Shown here: positions 56,949 to 64,000 of the stretch, in pieces | How the letters are laid out: every line of letters begins with the position of its first letter | How positions within the stretch are numbered: position 1 is the first letter of the stretch | Assembly (NCBI RefSeq): GCF_000182745.2 | Contig: NC_016027.1 | Location: forward strand, 127,001 to 191,000 | Length of the DNA: 64,000 nt | Reading direction: 5' to 3' | Source of the DNA: Komagataeibacter medellinensis NBRC 3288 | GTDB taxonomy: Bacteria > Pseudomonadota > Alphaproteobacteria > Acetobacterales > Acetobacteraceae | Program-made: the position numbers and the translations under genes | Notes under the pieces: model-generated | Told to the model about the DNA's origin: nothing | Databases searched by the model: none | What the model saw: only the letters and a program-made list of their open reading frames with translations

Positions 56949-57201
56949 CGCCAGATTGTGTTTTACGGTTTCTGGTAGTCTGCTGCCGGACGGTCCCGGT
57001 GGCTGCACCGGCATGATTGGTTGGATGATGTTGCCTCACAGGATGAGGGGGTCTGCTTTCAGGCTGAGGTCGTCCCATGACTTGAAAGTGGGTCGCGATG
57101 TTGCAACTGAGCTTTCATCGCCATGAGGCGGGGCAACGTGATCAGCACATCTGCGAGGCGATTGTCGTGCTGACAACGCCGACGATCTCGCCCGTGGCTA
57201 G

Positions 57202-58041
57202 GGCCTGTTAGGGCTTGATCCAGTCTGCTGCGGCAGCGATGTGGATGACCGCGAGGAACGACGTTGCTGTTTTTTCGTATCTGGTTGCGACAGCGCGCCA
57301 TCCCGTGAGGCGAGCCCGGAGGTTCTCAACGAGATGCCGGCCCCGATAGACTCATTTGGGGCAGGCGACCGCCCCATCGTATCGTTTCGCAGGAATGGTG
57401 AGCCGGGCTCCCATGTCCCATATCCGTTCACGAAAGGCGTTTGACGCGTAGCCCCTGTCCGCCACGACCCACAGGGGAGTGGCGGGAAGGCTGTCAAGCA
57501 TGACTGGTGCCAGAGGCAGTTCATGAGCCGTCCGGGGGCCAATGCAAAACCAAAGGCTTTTCCATGTCCGTCCGCGATCACGCAGACTTTTGTGCCATAA
57601 CTGCCGCGAGAGCGGCCAGGTGTTTCACGATGGTCTCGCTTTTCGAAAGAGGCCCCTTTTTTGGGCTCCCGCCGCTTTATGGTGAGCCCTGATGTTCGTA
57701 CCATCCAGAAAAGTCATTCCGAACGTCACGCCGTGTTGTTCCTGAACCCGTTCAAACAGGCGTTTCCATACGCCGGGTTTCGCCCAGCGGATGAAAAGCT
57801 GTGCTGCCCGCCACCACGGACCCAGTTCAGCGGGAATGCTCCGCCATTTCGTACCATTCTCATGGCGCCAGAAAATCGCTGCTATCGTGCGCCGCGGATC
57901 ATGGGGCGGCGTCTTGCCTCGTGGACGAACCGCCTCAATCAGAGGTTCCTAGATCGCCCATGTCTCGTCCGTAAAAGTGCCTGTTCCGTCTCCTTCTTCT
58001 ATCCCTATAAATATAGGAAGGATTTCAAGATCTAGCAGACC
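57202..58041 (-). mobile_element. IS5-family element, dead copy
   Basis: Ends GGCCTGTTAG and, inverted, GGTCTGCTAG bound 840 bases; CTAG and CTAA flank them. The transposase frame, ending at DWIKP (57208), contains PRRTIAAIFWRHENGTKWRSIPAELGPWW and KKGASFEKRDHRETPGRSRG. It has an early TAG in place of Trp, a one-base deletion near 57528 relative to the 34734 copy, and a TGA in place of Trp before YRGRHLVENLRARL, a lesion also present in that copy. Confidence 0.82.
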
Positions 58042-58243
58042 CTAACATCCAGATCGATGTTATCGAAAGTAATTTATTTGAAAGCCTCGTGGTATTTGCA
58101 AGATGCACGACAGGCGGGCCCAGGATGGCGGGGTTCGCGGAACAGTACCAGTCTATTGTTGATGGAACGAAATGTAATGCAGGCAGGATGTTTCAGTCCA
58201 AGCCTGATATATTTATACGCATTTGTAAAACGACCTGCTATAA

Positions 58244-59602
58244 ATGTCCCGTGACTGTTTTCTGGGTGTAGTGGTGATCTTGTTTTTTTCCGGCCTGATA
58301 GCACTGGTGCTTCTGGTCGCATTGAATATCTTTATTTCGCTGTCGGAAATATCGTTTGCTGCCGCACGCGATGTGCGCCTGCGCGCGCGTGCAGAGGCGG
58401 GTGACGAACGGGCTACCGCCTTCCTGCGGTTGCGCCGCAACAGCGGGCAGGTCATGACGGTCCTGCAGATCTGCCTCAATGGCGTGGGCGTGCTGGGTGG
58501 CATGATCAGTTCGGAAATGCTCGCGCCCTCCATGGCCGATGGCCTGATGGGCTGGCACCTGTCGCGCGCCACGGCCGAGATGCTGGCCTCTGCTTTCGGG
58601 TTTATGCTGGTTACGGGCATGTTCGTGCTGTTTGCTGACCTGCTGCCCAAGCGCGTGGCTATGAACGCGCCTGACAAGATCGCGCTTGCGGTGGGCTGGT
58701 TTCCCGCTGCGGCGCTTAGGATGCTCTATCCCATTGTGTGGGTATTTTCCAAACTGTCGGATGCGACGCTGCGGGCTTTGAAAATTCCGGCGGCCTCGGC
58801 GGTCGAACCCGTAACGCCCGAGGATCTGCGCGCCATCCTGGCGGCTGGTACGGCATCGGGCGTTCTGCTGGAGCAGGAACACCAGATGATCCAGAATGTA
58901 CTGGGCCTGCAGGACCGCTCCATTACCTCCGCCATGACTCCACGTGATGAAATTGTTTTCCTTGATGTACAGGAAAGCATGGAGGTGCAGAAAACCAAGG
59001 TCCGCGCCAAGCCGTATTCGCGCTATCCCCTGTGCAATGGCGGGCTGGACACCGTTATCGGCTCCATCCGGGCTGAAGACGTGCTGGCTGCCGTGGTGGA
59101 CCCCGACCCCTCGGGCGCCACAAATGAGGGCCTGCCTACCGGCAAGGCGATCTTGCGCATGCGGCGTGACGTGCTGACCGTGCCTGAGACGATCAATCTG
59201 TGGGATACGCTGGCCCAGTTCGACAGCCATGGCGTGGGCTTTGCGCTGGTGGTGAACGAATACGGTCTGGTTGTGGGACTGATCACCTTCAAGGACATCA
59301 TGGGCGCGCTGATGGGCGGTCTGGTCAATCCGTTCGAGGAACAGCTGATCGTGCGCCGCGATGCCAATTCATGGCTGATTGACGGGGCGGCTTCCATCGG
59401 GGACGTAAAGCGTGAACTCGAGGCTTTGGACCTCGATGAAAATGGGCCTTTTGATACAATTGGCGGCTTTGTCCTGCACTGCCTGCGCCGGATGGCCCGC
59501 AAGGCGGACCGGGTAGATACCGATGGTTTCCGCTTTGAGGTGGTGGATGTGGAGGGCTTCCGCATCAACCAGTTGCTGGTAACCCGGCTCGGGCCGCAAT
59601 AG
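58244..59602 (+). CDS. CNNM/CorC-family membrane protein with CBS pair
   Basis: The 452-residue protein has an N-terminal CNNM domain with about four helices (LNIFISLSEISFAAARDVRLRARAEAG, LPKRVAMNAP), two CBS domains (ITSAMTPRDEIVFLDVQ, then GVGFALVVNEYGLVVGLITFKDI) and a C-terminal CorC/HlyC domain (WLIDGAASIGDVKREL). Such proteins, often labelled haemolysins, are tied to Mg2+ or Co2+ efflux and sensing. It is close to the YfjD/YtfL group by length. The ribosome site is weak. A decayed IS lies 200 bases upstream. Confidence 0.88.
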   Translation: MSRDCFLGVVVILFFSGLIALVLLVALNIFISLSEISFAAARDVRLRARAEAGDERATAFLRLRRNSGQVMTVLQICLNGVGVLGGMISSEMLAPSMADGLMGWHLSRATAEMLASAFGFMLVTGMFVLFADLLPKRVAMNAPDKIALAVGWFPAAALRMLYPIVWVFSKLSDATLRALKIPAASAVEPVTPEDLRAILAAGTASGVLLEQEHQMIQNVLGLQDRSITSAMTPRDEIVFLDVQESMEVQKTKVRAKPYSRYPLCNGGLDTVIGSIRAEDVLAAVVDPDPSGATNEGLPTGKAILRMRRDVLTVPETINLWDTLAQFDSHGVGFALVVNEYGLVVGLITFKDIMGALMGGLVNPFEEQLIVRRDANSWLIDGAASIGDVKRELEALDLDENGPFDTIGGFVLHCLRRMARKADRVDTDGFRFEVVDVEGFRINQLLVTRLGPQ

Positions 59603-59629
59603 CTTTATTGTGCAGGGGGCACTGTGCAT

Positions 59630-60160
59630 TCAGCGTTGCAGCTTCTTGCGGATTAGGGCCTGCTGATCGCATATTTTCCTGAGAAGAGGCTGGTAGGTTT
59701 CGCGGTCCGGCTGGGTCAGGTCAGTGTAGAGGGCTGCTGCCTCATGCGCTTTGTGCAGTGCGGTTTCATACTGGTTGAAGATCATGTTGGACGTCGTCAT
59801 ATTCAGTAGACAGCGCGCCAGCCGCATGCGGAATTCTTCTGACCTGCGGACGGCAAGGTGGCAGTATTGTGCCAGTGCCACCTTCAGCCTGTCCATGGCT
59901 GGATCAATCCGCTCCAGCCTGCGATAGCAACGGACAGCCTGTAATGGACATCCACCAGCGCGGCGCGGTACAGGTGTAACCGGCGCGTCGCCATGGGCAA
60001 GCAGGTGCAGGCTGTAGCTGACGGGCGTATTCCGTTCCGGTCCGCTATGGATTGATTGTGTTGAAAAAGTCAGGCTGAGGTGTTCGTTCAGGATTTTGTA
60101 TGCAATGGGAAATGAAAATTCCTCATATATTACAGTGCTCTATACATTGTTGTATCGAAC
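59630..60160 (-). pseudogene. Frameshifted helical-repeat (TPR-like) protein
   Basis: The readable 3' part (59630-59896) encodes DRLKVALAQYCHLAVRRSEEF, then ALHKAHEAAALYTDL and QQALIRKKLQR, paired helices as in TPR proteins. Upstream the same frame gives KILNEHLSLTFSTQS but then nonsense. A neighbouring frame supplies MATRRLHLYRAALVDVHYRLSVAIA before the frame returns with RRLERIDPAMDRL. Two opposite frameshifts and no start codon indicate decay. The AT-rich gap to 60348 holds no gene. Confidence 0.55.
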
Positions 60161-60348
60161 CTAAATGTTGAGTGAAAGCTCCTGCGCGATTTTTTCAACA
60201 CTATCGATTAATTTTATAACTATATTTCTTGTATTGGAATAGTTTTCAGGATTATTTTTAGTAATTTACTAGGTATGTCCATGATTTCTGAACTAATATA
60301 ACCTTCATCCTATCCTTAATATTTTCCGATGACCATCGAAACAAGTCG

Positions 60349-61299
60349 TCACGTCCCGTCGTTTCCGCACGGCACGGTGCTGGCGGGCATGCAGCCATCG
60401 GGCACGTTTTCGCGCAGGAAGCGGGCAAAATCGGCAAAGGCGGCTCCGCGTGGGTCAGATGCGCGCCACACAAGCCCGATGGTGCGGCTGGCACCGGGCA
60501 GCGGGGTGAGCGTGATCAGGTCTTGCCATGCACCCCGGTGGCGCAGGGCCAGACGGGGGATGAGTGAATGGCCTTCCCCTGCGCCGATCATGTGCCACAG
60601 CATTTCCAGGCTGGTGGCAAGGCGCTGCTGTGTCTGCGGCGAGGTCGTGCCGCATAGGGACAGCGCCTGATCGCGCAGGCAGTGCCCGTCTTCGAGCAAA
60701 AGCAGGTCCGGGCCGTTCAGGTCCGCCATGGTAAGCCTGCCGCAGCGGGCAAGCGGGTGTCCGGCGGGGAAGGCGGCCACGAACGGTTCGTCAAACAGCG
60801 GTGCGCATGCAAAGCCTTCGCCTCTGACCGGCAGGGCGGCAAAGACCATGTCCAGCCTGTCGTGGCGTAGTGCGTCCAGCATGGTGCCGGTCAGGCTGTC
60901 GGTCAGTTGCAGGCGCAGTTCGGGGTAGGTGCGGCGCAAGAGCGGCAGCAGGTCGGGCACGTAATAAGGGCCAAGGGTGGCGATCACCCCCATGCGCAGC
61001 AGCCCCTGCAGCGGGCCGGTCTGGGCGCGCGCGGCCTCGATCATGGCCCGTGCCGCCGTCAGCACATCACGCCCCATGGAGATCAGGCGCGCGCCATCAG
61101 GCGTGGGGGCCACATGGCGGCGTGAACGCTCGAACAGCACAACCCCCAGCAGCGCCTCCAGCTTGCGCACCTGCTCGGACAGGCCGCCCTGGCTTACACC
61201 GCAGCGTTCCGCAGCACGGGAGAAGTTGCGCAGGTCATCCACCGCCACAACATATTCGATATCGCGCAGCGACAGGCCGGAAAGGTGAACAGAACTCAT
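60349..61299 (-). CDS. oxyR: LysR-family peroxide regulator OxyR
   Basis: The 316-residue protein has an N-terminal winged helix (LRDIEYVVAVDDLRNFSRAAERCGVSQGGLSEQVRKLE) and an effector domain. The redox cysteines are at 207 and 216 in EDGHCLRDQALSLC, the same spacing as Cys199 and Cys208 in E. coli OxyR. Disulfide formation by H2O2 activates it. It is divergent from ahpC, its classic target, with an OxyR-like half-site in the gap. Confidence 0.93.
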   Translation of the reverse strand: MSSVHLSGLSLRDIEYVVAVDDLRNFSRAAERCGVSQGGLSEQVRKLEALLGVVLFERSRRHVAPTPDGARLISMGRDVLTAARAMIEAARAQTGPLQGLLRMGVIATLGPYYVPDLLPLLRRTYPELRLQLTDSLTGTMLDALRHDRLDMVFAALPVRGEGFACAPLFDEPFVAAFPAGHPLARCGRLTMADLNGPDLLLLEDGHCLRDQALSLCGTTSPQTQQRLATSLEMLWHMIGAGEGHSLIPRLALRHRGAWQDLITLTPLPGASRTIGLVWRASDPRGAAFADFARFLRENVPDGCMPASTVPCGNDGT

Positions 61300-61303
61300 G
61301 ATT

Positions 61304-61318
61304 ATAGATAAGACCGAT
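61304..61318. promoter_or_regulatory. OxyR-like half-site in the oxyR-ahpC gap
   Basis: ATAGATAAGACCGAT matches the E. coli half-site pattern ATAG-x-T-xxx-A-x-CTAT at nine of ten fixed bases. A second ATAG follows at 61319. The second half-site at normal spacing is poor. It lies five bases from the oxyR start and could serve both autorepression and ahpC activation. Confidence 0.5.
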
Positions 61319-61443
61319 ATAGACTGATTTGTAAAAAGGTTTTACCGATCACAACCATTGACAGAAACAGTTTCCCCGCATTTCGTGTGTGTGGGACAAC
61401 AGGCCCGTCAAAACCTGACAAGCAAAAGCAAGGAGCATTCGAC

Positions 61444-62007
61444 ATGGCACGCATCAATTCGTCATTGAAGCCGTTCGAGACCGACGCCTTCCATAACGGC
61501 AAGTTCATCAAGGTGAGCGATGCCGATGTGAAGGGCAAATGGTCCGTATTCTTCTTCTATCCGGCAGATTTCACGTTTGTCTGCCCGACTGAACTCGAAG
61601 ATCTTGCTGACAATTACGAGACCTTCCAGAAGCTGGGTGTCGAGATCTACTCGGTTTCGACCGACAAGCATTTCACCCACAAGGCTTGGCACGACACGTC
61701 GCCGGCCATCAGCAAGATCAAGTATGTCATGCTGGGGGACCCGACCGGCCATATCGCACGCAATTTTGATGTGTATATCGAGGAAGCAGGTCTGGCCGAC
61801 CGCGGCACCTTCCTGATCGACCCCGAAGGCAAGATCCAGTACATGGAAGTGACTGCCGGCAGCATCGGTCGTAGCGCCGCCGAACTGCTTGATAAAATCC
61901 AGGCGGCCCAGTACGTCGCCTCCCATCCCGGTGAAGTCTGCCCCGCGAAGTGGAAGGAAGGCGGCGCAACACTGACCCCGTCGCTGGACCTCGTGGGCAA
62001 GATCTGA
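61444..62007 (+). CDS. ahpC: Alkyl hydroperoxide reductase, peroxiredoxin subunit
   Basis: The 187-residue 2-Cys peroxiredoxin reduces H2O2 and organic peroxides. The peroxidatic Cys47 is in [17 protein letters not shown] and the resolving Cys166 in [12 protein letters not shown] full-length C-terminal tail is present. AAGGAG precedes the ATG. It is divergent from oxyR and followed by a hairpin and ahpF, which re-reduces it. Confidence 0.95.
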   Translation: MARINSSLKPFETDAFHNGKFIKVSDADVKGKWSVFFFYPADFTFVCPTELEDLADNYETFQKLGVEIYSVSTDKHFTHKAWHDTSPAISKIKYVMLGDPTGHIARNFDVYIEEAGLADRGTFLIDPEGKIQYMEVTAGSIGRSAAELLDKIQAAQYVASHPGEVCPAKWKEGGATLTPSLDLVGKI

Positions 62008-62020
62008 GCCCTGCGGTCAC

Positions 62021-62045
62021 GGCCTGGCCCTTTTAGGGCCGGGCC
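62021..62045 (+). terminator. Hairpin between ahpC and ahpF
   Basis: GGCC-T-GGCCC pairs with GGGCC-G-GGCC around TTTTA. A weaker T-run follows ten bases later. It probably attenuates transcription so that more AhpC than AhpF is made. Confidence 0.6.
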
Positions 62046-62084
62046 ATCCTGCCCCTTTTTCGGCAAAGAGCGGAGAGTTTTCCC

Positions 62085-63665
62085 ATGTTGCAAGATCCCA
62101 TCAAAGCGCAGCTCAAGGGGTATCTGGCAGGTCTCGCGCACCCCATCGTGCTTGAGGCATCGCTGGATGACAGCGCGCAATCGCGCGAGATGCATGAACT
62201 CCTGCACGAGGTCGCCGCCCTTTCCGACAAGGTGCAGGTATCAGAGGCGGGGCAGGCCACGCGCCGGCCCTCCTTTGTCATAAAGCGCGAAGGGGGCAGG
62301 GCAGGGGTTACGTTTGCCGCCATCCCCATGGGGCACGAGTTCACATCTTTCGTGCTGGCGCTGCTGCAGGTGGGCGGACACCCGCCCAGGCTGTCTGATG
62401 ATGAAATCGCACAGATAAAAGCGCTGCCGGGGCCATACCATTTCGAGACCTATGTCTCGCTGTCATGCCAGAACTGCCCTGATGTGGTGCAGGCGCTCAA
62501 TGCCATGAGCGTGCTCAACCCCAATATCAGCAATGTCACGATTGACGGGGCATTGTTTCAAGATGAGGTCACGGCAAAGAACATCATGTCCGTGCCGCAG
62601 GTCTACCTTAATGGCGCGCCGTTCGAGACCGGGCGCGCCGATATGGAGCAGCTTCTGGCAAAGCTGGATGCTGATGCTCCCCGCCGTGCTGCGGAAAAGT
62701 TGAAGGACATTGCTCCGTTTGACGTGCTGATCATTGGCGGTGGCCCCGCTGGGGCATCGGCTGCAATCTACGCCGCGCGCAAGGGCCTGCGAACGGGTGT
62801 GGTGGCCGAGCGCTTTGGCGGGCAGGTCATGGATACCGCCGGGATCGAGAACTTTATCTCCGTGCCCGAAACCGACGGACCAAAGCTTGCAGCGGCACTG
62901 GAGGCGCATGTGCGTGCCTATGATGTCGAGATCATCAGCGGCCAGCGCGCCAAGGAACTTTTTCCGGCGGCCCTGCCGGGTGGCCTCCATAGTGTTGCGC
63001 TGGAAAGCGGGGCGATCCTGCATGCTCGCACCGTCATACTGGCTACTGGTGCCCACTGGCGGCACCTGGGTGTACCGGGTGAGGAGGAATACCGTAACAA
63101 GGGTGTTGCCTATTGCCCGCATTGTGATGGTCCCTTTTATAAGGGTAAGCGCGTGGCCGTGGCGGGTGGTGGCAATAGTGGGGTGGAAGCTGCGATCGAC
63201 CTGGCCGGCATTGTTGCGCATGTCACGCTGCTGCAGCGCGGGTCGTACCTGAAGGCCGACAAGGTGCTGCAGGACAAGTTGCACAGCCTGCCCAACGTGA
63301 CGGTGCTGACCGAGGCACTGACCACCCGGATCGAAGGCAACGGCAGGAACGTGACCGGCCTGACCTATCGTGGCGGCGACGGGGCCGACCACCATGTCGA
63401 TCTGGAAGGCGTGTTTGTGCAAATCGGTCTGCTGCCTAATACCGACTGGCTGAAGACCACGCTCAGACTCAACGATTTTGGGGAGATTGTAGTCAACGAC
63501 CATCGCGCGACGTCCGTGCCGGGCGTGTTCGCCGCAGGCGATGCCACGACAACGCCCTACAAGCAGATCGTCATCGCCATTGGTGATGGGGCCACAGCAG
63601 CCCTCTCGGCCTTTGATTACCTGATCCGCGTGCCAGCCCCGGCCTCCCGGTCCGTGCCGGCCTGA
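62085..63665 (+). CDS. ahpF: Alkyl hydroperoxide reductase, flavoprotein subunit
   Basis: The 526-residue enzyme passes electrons from NADH to AhpC. The N-terminal double-thioredoxin domain has its redox pair at Cys128 and Cys131 (SLSCQNCPD). The FAD site is [23 protein letters not shown]. The second pair is at Cys344 and Cys347 (AYCPHCDGP), followed by the NADH fold [27 protein letters not shown] lies before the ATG. A strong terminator closes the operon. Confidence 0.95.
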   Translation: MLQDPIKAQLKGYLAGLAHPIVLEASLDDSAQSREMHELLHEVAALSDKVQVSEAGQATRRPSFVIKREGGRAGVTFAAIPMGHEFTSFVLALLQVGGHPPRLSDDEIAQIKALPGPYHFETYVSLSCQNCPDVVQALNAMSVLNPNISNVTIDGALFQDEVTAKNIMSVPQVYLNGAPFETGRADMEQLLAKLDADAPRRAAEKLKDIAPFDVLIIGGGPAGASAAIYAARKGLRTGVVAERFGGQVMDTAGIENFISVPETDGPKLAAALEAHVRAYDVEIISGQRAKELFPAALPGGLHSVALESGAILHARTVILATGAHWRHLGVPGEEEYRNKGVAYCPHCDGPFYKGKRVAVAGGGNSGVEAAIDLAGIVAHVTLLQRGSYLKADKVLQDKLHSLPNVTVLTEALTTRIEGNGRNVTGLTYRGGDGADHHVDLEGVFVQIGLLPNTDWLKTTLRLNDFGEIVVNDHRATSVPGVFAAGDATTTPYKQIVIAIGDGATAALSAFDYLIRVPAPASRSVPA

Positions 63666-63693
63666 TGAGGCCGCCACCGTTGCGCCTGATCTG

Positions 63694-63723
63694 ACACGCC
63701 CGTGCCCTGCACGGGCGTGTTTT
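63694..63723 (+). terminator. Rho-independent terminator after ahpF
   Basis: A perfect 12-base stem (ACACGCCCGTGC and its complement) around a CCT loop is followed by TTTT. Confidence 0.85.
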
Positions 63724-63878
63724 CGTTCCGGGTTGTGACATCGAGCCCGGCAATGGTCATGCAACCCTTGTGACTGCATGCCGTTGCGCATGGACAGGCA
63801 GCCTGCGGAGCGTACTTTTATCATTCAGGTTCCTGCCGCACGGGACATGCCTGGTGCACTGTGTACGGAGGCAGACCA

Positions 63879-64000
63879 ATGGCGTACAAGACCGTTAACC
63901 CCTTTACTAACGAGACCGTGGCAACCTTCCCCGATCTGACGGATGCGGAGCTGGCCTGCAAGCTGGACCGCGCGCAGGAGACTTACAGGGAATGGTCACG
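63879..64000 (+). CDS. NAD(P)-dependent aldehyde dehydrogenase, N-terminus (succinate-semialdehyde type)
   Basis: The frame from ATG 63879, preceded by GGAGG, encodes about 40 residues before the edge: AYKTVNPFTNETVATFPDLT and LDRAQETYREW. This is the usual start of YneI/Sad-type succinate-semialdehyde dehydrogenases. The catalytic part is outside the window, so substrate and completeness cannot be judged. Confidence 0.65.
   Translation, partial: MAYKTVNPFTNETVATFPDLTDAELACKLDRAQETYREWS

Noticed and set aside
62463-63824. 453-codon open frame on the minus strand
   Set aside because: Antisense to ahpF, whose motifs are unambiguous; the product shows no domain.
1-64000. CRISPR array, tRNA, rRNA, prophage or replication origin
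   Set aside because: No regularly spaced repeats, cloverleaf or rRNA segments, integrase or phage structural genes were recognised on reading; a dedicated tRNA scan was not possible.

Overview
The window reads as chromosomal DNA of an acetic acid bacterium of the Komagataeibacter/Gluconacetobacter type. This is an inference from gene content: a CIO-type bd oxidase, a glgA-glgB-glgX-treZ-malQ-treY cluster, a carbohydrate porin, a Tat-exported flavoprotein beside a cytochrome c, and many IS5-family elements. The core genes are GC-rich. Between them lie AT-richer islands full of decaying insertion sequences and broken genes.

Layout. 1-2540: an edge-truncated MccR/ScfR-type regulator (-) facing a truncated acyl-CoA synthetase (+). 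2823-8758: a catabolic-looking run of Gfo/Idh/MocA oxidoreductase, MFS symporter, fumarylacetoacetase/hydratase-family enzyme, D-2-hydroxyacid dehydrogenase and OprB-type porin. 8760-17965: an IS-rich island bracketed by two same-orientation copies of an 829-bp IS5-family element. It carries an IS-truncated gene with a small secreted partner, a divergent nsrR/hmp nitric-oxide module with a clear operator, DUF488 proteins, a DUF2945 protein and an IS256 element with an 8-bp target duplication. 18414-28174: cioA-cioB-DUF2474, a nitrate-reductase-associated protein, an FdhF/YdeP molybdo-oxidoreductase, moaA, mobA, decayed moaD and moaE, fdhD and a LysR gene. 28216-29013: transposase debris.

29077-34416 (-): TonB-dependent receptor, Tat-exported flavin amine oxidase, single-haem cytochrome c and secreted RidA. 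This is the best candidate here for a little-described system: periplasmic amine oxidation feeding electrons to cytochrome c, with imine clean-up in the same compartment, beside a receptor with a Fur-like box. 34734-36771: a dead IS5-family element, a xylulokinase fragment and a deleted IS3-family element.

37073-49715: six tightly spaced genes for glycogen synthesis, branching and debranching, glucan disproportionation and the TreY-TreZ route from maltodextrin to trehalose, ending at a strong hairpin. 49716-55416: small unknown genes, a decayed glycosyltransferase-like gene, a large MscS-type channel and an IS630 relic. 55467-59602: MntH with a putative MntR-like site and long hairpin upstream, a dead IS5-family copy, and a CNNM/CorC protein. 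59630-60160: a frameshifted helical-repeat gene. 60349-63665: oxyR facing ahpC-ahpF, a peroxide-defence module. 63879-64000: the start of an aldehyde dehydrogenase running off the edge.

No rRNA, tRNA or CRISPR array was recognised by eye.
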